A DNA stretch of 64,000 bases from Physcomitrium patens (GCF_000002425.4 NC_037255.1:673153-737152); one strand, 5' to 3'; counted from the stretch's first letter, positions 35,944 to 47,044 are shown. Notes: a model not told the origin generated them from the letters alone. Program-made: numbers and translations.

Positions 35944-38900
35944 TTATTCAAGAAAAGAAAGTCGCCGCATACCAATGCCATAATTAAGTCGACGATGATT
36001 GCTTAATGGGAGAGCTTTGGTGAAGAGATCAGTAAGGTTATTTGTAGATTTAATTTTCTTCATTATAAGTACTTGATCAGTAATCAAGTCATGAGTATAA
36101 CTAAAATACTTTGGATCAATATGCTTTGTCATGTTGCCTTTAATGAAACCAACTTGCATCTGTGCAATACAAGCACTATTATCTTCATGCAAGATAGTTG
36201 GAGAATCATCATATGAAAATCCATAGGTTGTTTGAATGAATTTATCAATTGATCACAACCAAATACATTCTCGAGATGCTTCATATAAAGTAATAATTTT
36301 TGTATGGTTGGATGAAGTTGCAGTTATTATTTGTTTCACTAATTTCCATAATATTGTAGCTCCATGTCTTAAAAATACATATCCTATTTTAAATTTAGCT
36401 GTTGCAATATCAGATTTATATCTTGCATCACAATATCCAATTAATTTTGGATGTACAGATTTTGTGTAATATAATCCCAAGCCTTCAGTACCTTTTAGAT
36501 AACGTAATAAATGTTTGATGTCATTCCAATGTCGTAGTGTTGGACGTGCACTATGTCTTGCAAGAATACTAACTGCAAATGCAATATCTGGTCTTGTAGA
36601 TGTAGCTAAATACAAAAGTGCTCCAATCGTTGCGATGTATGGATATTGGTCTCCCAATATTTCCTCCTCCTCCTCACATGGACGGTATGGATCATGACCA
36701 TCACGACCATGTCCAACCATTGGTGTGGACAATGGATAAGCATCAATCATATTAAATCTTTGCAAAATTCGTCTAATATACATTAGTTGGTAGAAAAAAA
36801 TGCTACCATCTGTAAGATGCATAATCTGAAGACCAATGCAGAAAGTTGTTTTTTCTAGCATTTTCATCTCAAATTCACGTATGAGTAGATTTGTAGCTGT
36901 AACATATGTAGATGTAGTGCCCACTAGATTAAGATCATCAACATATACAGTGATGATCACAAAACCAATTTTATCTCGTTTGATAAACAAACAAGTGAAT
37001 TAATGGATCACTTATAAAATTATTTGTAATTAAATAATCTCAAAAATGTTGATACCACATTCGTCCGGATTGTTTTAAATCATACAAGGCCTTACATAAT
37101 TTAATACCACGATATTTTCCTGGAGCATGTTGATTTGGAGTTCCTATTTCTAAGCCAGATGGAACTTTCATATAAATATTTGCATCAAGAGAACCATATA
37201 GATATGCAATAACTACATCCATCAGATGCATCTCAAGGGTGGCATGAACTGTCATTCCAATAATATATCAAAATGTAATTGAATCCATGATTGGAAAATA
37301 TGTGGATTCATAATCAATGCCAAATCGTTGAATAAATCCTTGACCAACAAAACGATCTTTACAGAGGGTTATTTGGCCTTAAACATCTCGCTTGCATACT
37401 AATACCATTTTATATCCCACAGGGCGAGATGTAAGAGTGTCTACAATTGGACCAAAGACTTTCTTCTTATGCAAAGAGGCATACTCCTCTTCAATAGCAG
37501 TTTTCCATTTTGACCAATCAAAGCTATGTATCGCCTCTTCGATGGTTTGAGGTTCACGATCGTCTTCCTTACAAGAAAGGGCTTCTATAATCATATATGC
37601 AAATGATTCATCTACTGTAATAGATGGTCTGTCCCAAATATCATCTGTAGCACAATACAAAATAGATAATTCTTTACTCAACTTGTTCTTATTCCTTCCA
37701 ATTCCAAGATTGTTTTTCATAGGAATTGAAGGTACATTATGCATGGATATATCATCATGAATTCGTAGTCTTGCAAGATGAGTGGCAATTTCTTAAGAAA
37801 TAATACCAAGATTAGTTAATTTTATAGCTTTCTTCTTATGTGGTTGCTTATATGGTCCACGAGTTCTTTTAGTTGTTGTTGTTATAACTTGAGGTATTGA
37901 AGTCAATGGCACTGCAATCTGAGCAGGTGCATTCTGAGCCTCATTAATAGGAACTCTTGTAATTCTAGGTACATCATTGAAGCCATCAAGTGTTTCATCC
38001 GCGATCCATTTTAAATGCAAAATCTTAGCAACTTCAGTTTCTACCAAAAATGTCTTAAGATCGGGATTCATTGTAAACGTTTTTGGTACTTCAAATATGA
38101 GTACTTTATTTCTTTGTTAATTGGATACTCCTCCTTAAAGAGATGGGAATACAGTTTCTTCAAAATGGTAATTTTACAAATGTGCACGTAATAATGTATC
38201 AGTTGATGGATCAACAATATGAATAATGCTTGGTGAATCAAAACCAACATATATGCCTTCTTATCAATGAGCTCCAATGGTATGTCGTTGAGGTTCTGGT
38301 ACTAGAATCCAAGCACGGCAACCAAATACTCGTAAGTGAGATACATTTAGAACATGACCCAAAATGAGCTCATGTGGTGAAATCATTTCAAGAGAAGAAG
38401 GACGGAGGCATATTAATGTTGCAGCATGTAAAACTGCATGACCCCACATAGATGCAGGTAGTTTTGCATGAAGGAAGAGTGGCCGCATAATGAGTTGTAT
38501 ACGCTTTATAAATGACTCTGCAAGTCTATTTTGAGTATGTTCATATGGAACATAATATGTCAACTCAATTCCTGTTGCAGTACAATAATCTTCAAAAGAC
38601 TTTGATGCGAATTCTTTTGTATTATCTATATGCAATGTTTTTATAGAATAATCAGAAAAATGTGCCCAAAAGCAAATAAGCATAGATATAAGATTGGTAA
38701 ACACCATGTTTCGAGTTGATGATAATTAAAGATGTGATTGTTTACCTGATGCATCAACAAGGACCAAAAAATAACGAAATGGTCCTGATATTGGATTAAT
38801 AGGACCACAAATATCACCATGCAATCTTTCAAGCATTTGTGGTAATTCTTGTGGAAGTTTCCAAATTGAAAGCTGAGTAATCATTTTACCTTGCACGCAT

Positions 38901-39316
38901 GTACGACATAATTCCATAGAATGTATATCTACAGGCTTTAAATTATGTCTAGTTATACATGGAATGATCTTTCTAAATAATGTGGATCCTGGATGTCCCA
39001 ATCGTCCATGCCAGAGAGAAACACGACTCTCTGAGATAGATGATGCAAAATTAAATATAATGGGAGGCCGAATTACAATTCGATATAAACCATTTTCTGT
39101 AGCAAAAGCTTTTTCAACAACTTTATGGTTCTTCGCAAGAACCAAAACTTCTTTTCTATTTAAAGTGGCGGTCGAGAGGTGATAACCATTAATACGCACA
39201 TCTCGGTAGCTGATCAGACTCCGAGGTGCTGAGGGTGCAAACATCGCATGTTTACATTTTATGATGAAACCCATAGGTAATTTTACCATCACTGCCCTAT
39301 TAGAAACAAAACGCAT
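35944..39316 (-). pseudogene. Copia pol remnants (GAG-pre-integrase, IN, RT, RNase H)
   Basis: A series of minus-strand fragments in the copia order. The GAG-pre-integrase segment has LWHGRLGHPG and CRTC (39316-38726). The integrase core has LHGDICGP, HIDNTKEF and NRLAESF. RT has the catalytic YVDDLNLVGT (36990-36253) after fragments containing FDWSKWKTAIEEEY and LCKALYDLKQSGRMWY. RNase H ends in HEDNSACI and IDPKYF. Stops and frameshifts separate at least seven fragments, so no polyprotein is possible. Confidence 0.9.
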
Positions 39317-39549
39317 TTGCTCCAGCCATGGTCATCATATTTTTAGTTTGCCAAGTTGAAGATTTTTCAATAAAAAATTGTCTATGTAGCAAGATAGTGT
39401 GTTGTTGCAAAATCAATGAGCGCATCATTTGATTCATCATTAGAGGTTCTATCATTCATATAAGCCTCTAAGTCATCAACACCAATTGAATCCATGGACG
39501 CATCTATGGTATGAACTTCACGAGCCTCAGCATGTAATTTTTTATTTTT

Positions 39550-40455
39550 TTAGAATATTTTAATAAAATATTCTGAAGTACGGCACACATGTGCTAAATG
39601 TCCAATAATTCCACACTTATGGCAAGAATGCATCTTTGATTTTTGTTTTCTACTATAATTAATAGTAGAACGTTTATTCTTTCCATATGGATAAAAATGG
39701 TCTTGACTATGACTACCCTGATACTTATAAGCACGTTTCCCATGTTTATATAATTTCTTCTTAGACTTTGAAATATTAAGTTCATGAGATTCTAGAATTG
39801 TAGTTTCAATAGGACGAGCTTCCGCATTACGCAAGAGTAGCTCATTTTGCTTCTCCGCAACAAGTAGATAGGATATGAGATCAGAATGACTCTGAAATTT
39901 CATGTTCCTGTATTATTGTGCAAGCACAGCAGATGTAGGAGGAAATGTACAGAGAGTTTTTTCAATCATTTCTTCTTCAGAAATGCTTTGTCCACATAAT
40001 CGTAATTGTGAGATAATACTATACATTTCACTATTGAAAGTATTTAAATTTGAAAAATCCAATATACGTAAATGTGTCCAATTATGACGTGCACATGGAA
40101 GAAAAATGGTCTTTTGATGATCAAACCTAGATTTAAGATTCTTCCAAAGTTCTGTAGGATCTTCCATTTCCAAATATTGATGTTGTAATGCGGATACAAG
40201 ATGACGACGAAGGAGAAGAAGTACTTTCCAACGAATAGCAAGAGATATAGAAATACTTGTTGTAGGAGATTCTTCAAACATAATGGCATCCGAGAGTTGT
40301 TCTGCAAATAAATTTACTTTTGCCATTTTTGTCCATAATAGATAATTGTTTCCATTCACAGTCAATGGTGGAAATAAAAGAGCTTGAAAATGTTGGGATG
40401 CATTGGTAATAGTTGGAACCATAATAGAAGCAGTTGAAGATGTTGAAGCACTCAT
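39550..40455 (-). pseudogene. Copia gag
   Basis: Starts MSASTSSTASIMVP and contains NYLLWTKMAKVNLF, typical of copia gag (Retrotran_gag_2 type). A TAA at 39913-39915 interrupts an otherwise continuous frame. The zinc knuckle CHKCGIIGHLAHVC is intact (C-x2-C-x4-H-x4-C). Confidence 0.88.
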
Positions 40456-40967
40456 TATAAATAAATGTGTAAAGAAAATACAAGATCAAGTAGAAAAGTT
40501 GAATAAAACATACCTTAAAATATAAAGTCAAATAAAATAATAAGAAGAAAGAGTTGTAGATTAAGGCAGCAGAACAGCAATAAGATGGCGGCAGCAAGCA
40601 GCGGTAGGGCGGCAGGGTGGCAGCGGCGGGCAGCGGCGGGCAGCAGCGGACAACGGCGACGGTGGCAGGCGGCAGCAGCGGATTTGGAGGCAGTTTGGCA
40701 TCTATTTGGCGTCTGTTTGGCGGCAGTTTGGGGCGTAGCACTGAGCAGAGAGCAAACAGAGGGTGGAGTTGGGCTGGGTCAAGTATTCGGAGCAAGTAAG
40801 GCAAAGAGTGGAACAAGTGCTCTAAGCAAGCAGTTAATGTGTGAGGGGCTAGCAAGAAGAACAAGATCATGACCCAGACACTAAGCAAGGGTAGCAACAG
40901 GTTTGAAGAGTCAAAGACTAGAGCAAAAAATTGTGATAGTGTGTAGAAGGGAATCGTGCTGATAACC
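40456..40967 (-). other. Copia leader, GC-rich, with primer-binding site
   Basis: The sequence next to the 5' LTR reads GGTTATCAGCACGATTC on the minus strand (40967-40951), an imperfect match to the initiator tRNA-Met type primer site. The leader contains a strikingly GC-rich GGCGGCAGC-type tract at about 40580-40740, unlike the AT-rich element around it. Long frames across it are compositional. Confidence 0.6.
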
Positions 40968-41041
40968 TGTTGAAAATGTTTAAAAAGACACAAGAATAAT
41001 AATAAATCATACACACACACAAGAGTAGTAGTAAGTCATAC
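40968..41041 (-). repeat. Copia 5' LTR, left segment
   Basis: Starts TGTTGAAAATG, homologous to 26087 onward. Ends with CATAC, the duplicated target of chromovirus B. Confidence 0.9.
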
Positions 41042-41515
41042 TGTTAGGGACATAGTCCTTAGACCTTTCTAGAGACAAGTTTCTAGAACCTTCTAGAAAG
41101 AAGTCTCTAGAAACTTCCAAAAGATTCCTTGAATATTCTCTTAGAATATTCTTCAAAGATTCTCTAAAGATTCTTTGAAGATTCCCTAAAGATTTCCTTA
41201 GAAGACTCTAGAAGATTCTTAGAATATTCTAGTAGATTCTATGAAGTTACTTGAGAAGCTTCCTAGCTCTTGGGTAGTTGCTCGAGAAGCTTCATAGTTC
41301 TTTGGAAGCTTCTTGATGCACTTCCTTAGAACCATAGGCCAGTAGTATATATAGGAGTCGAGGTTGAAGAGTTCTTCACTCTCGACAACACACTTCTTGA
41401 AGCTCTAGCTCAATTCTCTTAGCGTTGCTCTTGTACTCATCTGATAATCTAGTTCTTGTTATTTCTTCTTGAACTTCTTGTTTAGATTTCTTGTTTGTAT
41501 TTTTGGTCCGTGACA
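41042..41515 (+). repeat. Chromovirus B 5' LTR
   Basis: A 474-bp LTR. It holds the heat-shock-element array (41081-41330) followed by a TATATATAG TATA box at 41346-41354. The predicted transcript start is about 30 bp further on. Confidence 0.95.
41081..41330 (+). promoter_or_regulatory. Heat-shock-element array in the chromovirus B LTR
   Basis: TTCTAGAACCTTCTAGAA at 41081-41098 is four perfectly spaced, alternating TTC/GAA pentamers, a consensus HSE. Further properly spaced pairs include GAA-2-TTC at 41110-41117, 41131-41138 and 41144-41151, and several GAAGCTTC downstream. All lie 16-270 bp upstream of the TATA box. HSF trimers bind such alternating nGAAn arrays, and the copia element ONSEN of Arabidopsis is heat-activated through LTR HSEs. 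Heat response here is inferred. Confidence 0.75.
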
Positions 41516-42035
41516 GTTTGTCGAGACTACCTTTATCTTAATATCAGAGCTGAATCCTTCTTGTTTGAGAGCGGATTACCCCTCTTCTTGAAGGTATTCT
41601 AGCGATTTAGGGGTTGCGGATTACCTTCCTCTAAATTGATATTTTCTCAATCACAATATCAGAGCTTAGTTCTTTGAGGCAGAGAGTGGACTACCCCTTT
41701 CCTTGGAGATACTTGAGCGTTCTAAGGGTTGCGGATTACCCTCTCTTGGACTGATATTAATTCCTTCTTTTTGTTTAGCATAGCTAGTAAAAAAGACTGT
41801 TAACATCGATTTCAGAGCTTTGCCTTCTTGATAGAGTGCGGATTACCCCTCTTCTCGAAAGCATTGAGGCATTTTTAGAGGTTGCGGATTACCCTCCTCT
41901 AAAACTAAAATCGTTTAGTGTTTTTTTTTTTCTTTTCTCCGAGTAGGTTTTAGTGACAGGTAGTGCTACAATTTTCTCCAAGAGACTTAGCAATTTCTTC
42001 TTCTCTCAAAATTTTAATCCATCTATTCTCTAAAT
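41516..42035 (+). other. Chromovirus B leader with three repeat units carrying primer-like and hairpin motifs
   Basis: Imperfect units lie at 41541-41655, 41656-41808 and 41809-41913. Each begins AT[AT]TCAGAGCT, resembling the primer-binding site. Each also contains two copies of a GGATTACC-type motif. The second copy always sits in a 14-nt loop (TTGCGGATTACC plus two bases) closed by an 8-bp stem: 41606-41613 with 41628-41635, 41721-41728 with 41743-41750, and 41874-41881 with 41896-41903. The stems differ in sequence but stay paired. This may be a packaging or dimerisation signal (inference). Confidence 0.7.
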
Positions 42036-43084
42036 ATGGAAGTAGATCAGGTCATAGACAGTGCATCTCCACAAGTAGACAATAGAGTGGCAACTCTTGC
42101 AGATCTTCAAGCTCTTATGAATAGTGTACGAAAAGAGATTACATTTCTTCGCAATCCAAGTAAAGAACCTCAAATTGATCTAGTGACCGAAGAAGCTAGA
42201 CGCGAAATTCATAGCCTACAACAAGAGATTATTCGACTGAGAGAAGCAAGACATGTGTCACATACGACCCCTATGGATACTTCAAGGATTAGTACAAAAG
42301 AACCAAAAGCGAGTATGCTAGACAAGTTTGACGGAACAAGAGCCAACTTCCGAGGTTTTGTGCAACAGTACGGCTTTACTTACGCCTATACCCTTCTCGT
42401 TATCCGAATGGATTTACCCAGGTTGCTTTCATAGGTACTCTTCTATCAGGAAATGCTCGCTCTTGGTTTGCTCCACTATTGGAGAAGGATTCTCCAATAT
42501 TGTACGACCTAGAGGCTTTCATAGAGAGACTTACTGCTGCGTTTGGAGATAGCGATCGAAAAAGAGTGGCTGAAAGAAAGATACAAAATCTGCGACAAGG
42601 ATCACGTTCTGCTGCAATCTATGCTGTAGAATTTCAACAGCTTACATGTGATCTTGATTGGAATGATAAGGCGTTCATGACACGATTTCGATATGGACTG
42701 AGAGATGATGTCAAGAACTTATTGATCACCATGCCTAAGGCGGATACTTTAGAAGAACTTATATCTCAGGCAATTATTTGTGACAACCGCCTCTTTGAAT
42801 TACGACAAGAAAGACGATCAGGCTAGAGAAATGATGGAGCATTTGCTACATTTTCAAAAGGTCCAGAGAATCATTCCACAGATCCTGAACCCATGCAAAT
42901 TGATGCGGTACGTTTCAAACCCCTCACAGCTGAGGAAAGGAAGCGACGGTTTGAACAAAACTTGTGTTTATATTGCGGAGAAGCGGGACATAAAGCTGTA
43001 GATTGTCGGAAGAAACAGAAGCCTCAAATAACAAGACTCAGGAGTACAAGCATGCAGGAAAACAAGGACGCCCAGCCACAATAG
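42036..43084 (+). pseudogene. Chromovirus B gag
   Basis: Starts MEVDQVIDSASPQ, with a coiled-coil-like stretch near residues 50-75. The gag core follows DKFDGTRANFRGFVQQ. A one-base loss near 42368 shifts the frame, and the second frame continues FIGTLLSGNARSWF. A TAG at 42824-42826 is a further break. The zinc knuckle [14 protein letters not shown] (C-x2-C-x4-H-x4-C) is intact. The frame ends CAATAG at 43082-43084, overlapping pol by about 80 bp. Confidence 0.88.
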
Positions 43085-46000
43085 GGACCGTGCGGCTGGA
43101 CATCTCAACATCCAAAATTAATCAAGGTCCCTTTCTCTCAGCTCAACCTTTAGATTGTTTTATGGTACCTTTACATCTGGGTATTCAAGAACTACAAGTC
43201 GATGCTTTATTAGACTCGGGTGCATCCGCTTACTTTATAGATAAAGAGTTTGCCAAGCTTCACAATATTTCTCTTGTAAAGAAACTTAAGCCTGTCCATG
43301 TAGAAGTCATAGACGGACAACCATTGTCTTCGGGTAATGTTATCCATGAAACTAAACCATTGAAGGTACGTCTTGAAAACCATGAGAGCAATATTATGTT
43401 TAATGTTATCAAGACCCCTTCATGTCCTATCATTTTGGGACTATCTTGGCTTGATAGATATAATCCATTGATAGATTGGAAGTTGCAGAAAGTGACATTT
43501 CCAACAAACTCCTTGAAGGTGGAATCTCCCAAGACAATGTCTAGAAACAAATCCTTGTTTATAGGTGCAAGGGCTTTCATGAAGGAAGCCAAGCAAAATA
43601 CACCTCTTGTCATCTTCGCAACTCCGACTCGAGAAGATGCAACTCCGACTTTGGTTATTCCAAAGCAGTGTGAAGAATTCAAAGATGTCTTTGAAAAGAA
43701 GAATGCTGATATGCTGCCAGAGCATCGACCCTATGACTGTGCCATTGAATTGCAAGAAGGAGCACAACCACCTTTTGGACCAATCTACAATTTGTCGCAG
43801 TTGGAGTTGACTGAGTTACGGAAGTACATTGACGAGAATCTAGCCAAGAACTTCATCCGTCATTTGAAGTCGCCAGCTGGGGCACCAATCTTATTTGTGA
43901 AGAAGAAGGATGGCTCACTACGGATGTGCGTGGACTATCGAGGTCTCAACAAGGTGACAAAAAAGAATCGCTACCCACTGCCTTTGATCTCTGGTCTTCT
44001 AGAACAACTTGGGCGTGCAAGGATCTTTACAAAGATTGACCTAAGGGGAGCTTACAACCTTGTGCGAATTAAGGAAGGAGATGAATGGAAGACAGCGTTC
44101 CGAACAAGGTATGGCCATTTTGAATACAATGTCATACCATTTGGTCTTACTAATGCTCCAGCGGTCTTTCAACACATGATGAATGACATCTTTCGAGAGC
44201 ATTTAGACGATTTTATTGTCACCTATCTAGATGATATTTTGATATTTTCTAAGAACGAGGAAGAACATGAGAAGCACGTTCGTCTGGTACTCAAAAAACT
44301 TCGGGAGCGAGGTCTCTATGCCAAATTGGAGAAGTGTTTATTTCACCAAACTGAGATGGAGTTTTTGGGATTCATCGCGACTACGGAAGGCTTGAAGATG
44401 GATCCAAAGAAGGTGGAAGCAATCATGTCTTGGGAAGTTCCGAAGACGGTTAGGGACGTACAATATTTTCTTGGATTTGCTAACTACTATCGGATCTTCA
44501 TCAAGAATTATTCTCAAGTTGCTGCCCCCCTCACTCGGTTAACGTGTAAAGACAAGCTCGAATGGGGACCTATCGCAGAAAAAGCATTTCAAGATTTGAA
44601 GATGGTATTTACTACAACTCCAATCTTGGTACATCCGGACTTTACAAAGGCCTTTTATTTGGAGACAGATGCTTCGGATTTTGCTTTAGGAGCTGTACTT
44701 TCACAGATGGGCGTAGATGAGAAGCTCCATCCAGTTGCGTTCTATTCTCGAAAATTCTCTGCTGCTGAGATCCACGATAAGGAACTCCTTGCTATAGTAG
44801 ATTCTTTCCAAGAGTGGCGCCACTTTCTCGAAGGAACTACACATCCAGTGACCATATATACGGATCACAAGAATTTGGAGTATTTTATGTTGGCTCGGGT
44901 TTTGAATCGGCGTCAAGCTCGGTGGAGTATGTCGCTATCCAGGTTTGACTTTGTTATTACTTATCAGCTTGGGAAGCAACAAGGGTTGTCCGATGCATTA
45001 TCAAGGAGATCATATCTCGCGCCAAAGGCTGGAGATGCAGCATTTGATCAACAGTGCACGACATTGTTGAAGCCAGAGAAATTTCGGCTCAACGCAGCTA
45101 TTGTACTAATTGATGCTGACTTCCTCGACCAGGTACGGGCCGCAACCATTGAAGATTCTCTAGCCCTTGATATCAAGCAACATGCTAGTGATGATAAATT
45201 CAAGATGGAAGGAGATCTAGTATATTTCGAAGACCGGTTGTATATCCCAAAAGGACCAACATGACTCCGAGTTCTTCAATCTCGTCATGACTTTCCAGCT
45301 GCGGGACATTTTGGATTCAATAAGACCTTGGAACTTATTTCTCGCGATTTCTGGTGGCCTCAAATGTGGAAGGATGTGAAAGATTTTCTTGTATCTTGTG
45401 ACATTTGTTCAAGATCCAAAAACCCTCGACATCGGCCTTATGGACTTCTACAGCCATTGCCTATTCCGCGCCGACCATGGTCTTCGGTTTCCATGGACTT
45501 TATTACGGATCTACCACCATCGAATTCATTTGACAGCATTTTTGTTGTCGTAGACCGGCTTACAAAGATGGCGCATTTTGTCCCTTGCAAGAAGACATCG
45601 TCAAGCGAAGACACAACAAGACTCTTTCTTGATAATGTGTATCGATATCATGGTCTACCAGATGATATCGTATCGGATCGAGGAACCCAGTTTGTGTCAA
45701 AGTTTTGGAAATCTCTTTTTGAAATATTGAAGGTGGATATCAAGCTTTCTTCGGCATTTCATCCTGAAACGGACGGCCAAACAGAACGGGTGAATCAAGT
45801 TTTAGAGCAATATTTACGTTGCACCATCAACTATCAACAAGATGATTGGATCGCATATCTACCGCTAGTCGAGTTCGCATATAACAACACCCTTCATGCG
45901 TCAACTCAACAAACGCCATTCTTTTCCAATTATGGATACCATCCGAAGCTTGACTTATGGAGTTCGTCAACGATTAACAATCCGGCAGCTGAAGGATTGG

Positions 46001-46551
46001 TGAAGGAGCTTTCGCAGCTTCAAACTACATTGAAGCTTCAATTGCAAACTGCCCAAGAATCTTACAAGGCGTCCGCGGATAAATTTCGGAATCAGGCACC
46101 TAAATTCACGATTGGAGACAAAGTTTGGCTGCTTCGACAAAATATTAAGACCAAGCGGCCATGTGACAAATTGGACTATCGGAGATTGGGACCATTTGTT
46201 ATCTAGAAGCAGATCAATCCTGTAGCGTATCGTCTGGAGTTACCAGCTACTATGAAGGTACATCCTGTCTTTCATGTTTCTTTATTGGAGCCTTATCGAG
46301 AATCGTCATTTCTTGGAAGAGTACAATGTCCACCACCTAGCATAAAAATAGAGAACCACGAAGAATACAAGGTGGAAAAGGTCCTGGATTCGCTGCAAAG
46401 ACGGGGTAAATTAGAATACTTTGTGCATTGGAGCGGTTACGATATTAATGAACGAACATGGGAGCCGACCGAAAATCTCGCGAATGCACCGCAAAAGGTA
46501 CAGGAGTTTCATCGACGATATCCTGAGAAATCCAAGCCGGTTCGACGATAG
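43003..46551 (+). pseudogene. Chromovirus B pol (PR-RT-RH-IN-chromodomain), nearly intact
   Basis: A single plus-strand frame, -1 relative to the end of gag, interrupted only by TGA at 45262-45264 and TAG at 46204-46206. Protease has [12 protein letters not shown] has YLDDILIFS. RNase H has ETDASDFALGA and IYTDHKN, but has lost about four residues before HDKELLAI compared with chromovirus A. Integrase has the HH-CC zinc finger (CDIC), the catalytic Asp in FITDLP and SDRGTQF, and Glu in TDGQTERVNQ. The C-terminus is a canonical chromodomain ([22 protein letters not shown]) that keeps the Y/W/Y aromatic cage used for methyl-lysine binding. The first stop corresponds to an Arg codon in the relative, so a CGA to TGA change is likely. 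Confidence 0.92.
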
Positions 46552-46690
46552 CTTCTTACTGAAGCTTACTCATTCAGAAAATAGAAAAGAGGAGAGAGCA
46601 CCACCAAAATCCATAGTTGATGTAGTCATTCTCTGCAAGATAGCGTAGAACTTTGTTAGTAGCCCAAGTTTGTTCTTATTGTTTTAGCCT

Positions 46691-47044
46691 TTGAATATAG
46701 ATAGCCAAGATACTACACTTGTCATGTCATCTCAAGCAACTAGCTCACGAAGACGACCGCGAGATGAAGAACCGCTTGCACCACGACGACGTCGAAGGAT
46801 TCCGAGCAACAGATCGCTGGTGATTATATTTGAGGTCGAGCCTGCCTACAATGGTCAGCCAGAAGGAGTGTTTGCAGGACAATTTCACAATGAAGACACG
46901 GAGGTTCATGCTTGGTCAGAAGTTGAAGGTGTGGGCTACTACCGTTGGCTTCAAGGACCATTGAATCACTTGCCTCGTGAACAACAATTGGAGTTCATAG
47001 CAGAGGTTATACGACAGATCTTCATTTTCTTGCGTTGGTATTGA
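46691..47044 (+). CDS. Chromovirus B accessory ORF, unknown function
   Basis: An intact 117-residue ORF with its own ATG, between the pol stop (46551) and the 3' LTR (47095). Residues 1-42 are polar and very basic (SSRRRPRDE, PRRRRRIPSN), like a nuclear localisation signal. Residues 42-115 form a compact domain with LVIIFEVE, YYRWLQGPLNHLPREQ and EVIRQIFIFL. The same domain occurs in the same place in chromovirus A (26822-27118) although the two elements are well diverged, so it has been kept under selection. It has no signal peptide, membrane segment or zinc motif. I do not recognise the family, and how it is translated (spliced or downstream initiation) is not visible. Confidence 0.8.
   Translation: MNIDSQDTTLVMSSQATSSRRRPRDEEPLAPRRRRRIPSNRSLVIIFEVEPAYNGQPEGVFAGQFHNEDTEVHAWSEVEGVGYYRWLQGPLNHLPREQQLEFIAEVIRQIFIFLRWY

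Noticed and set aside
40274-41020. ORF of 248 residues on the minus strand overlapping the copia leader and LTR
   Set aside because: It begins in the LTR and crosses the GC-rich leader in a frame different from gag; no domain. It is a compositional frame.
43260-43767. Antisense ORFs over chromovirus B pol
   Set aside because: Shadows of a strong coding frame that has catalytic motifs on the plus strand.
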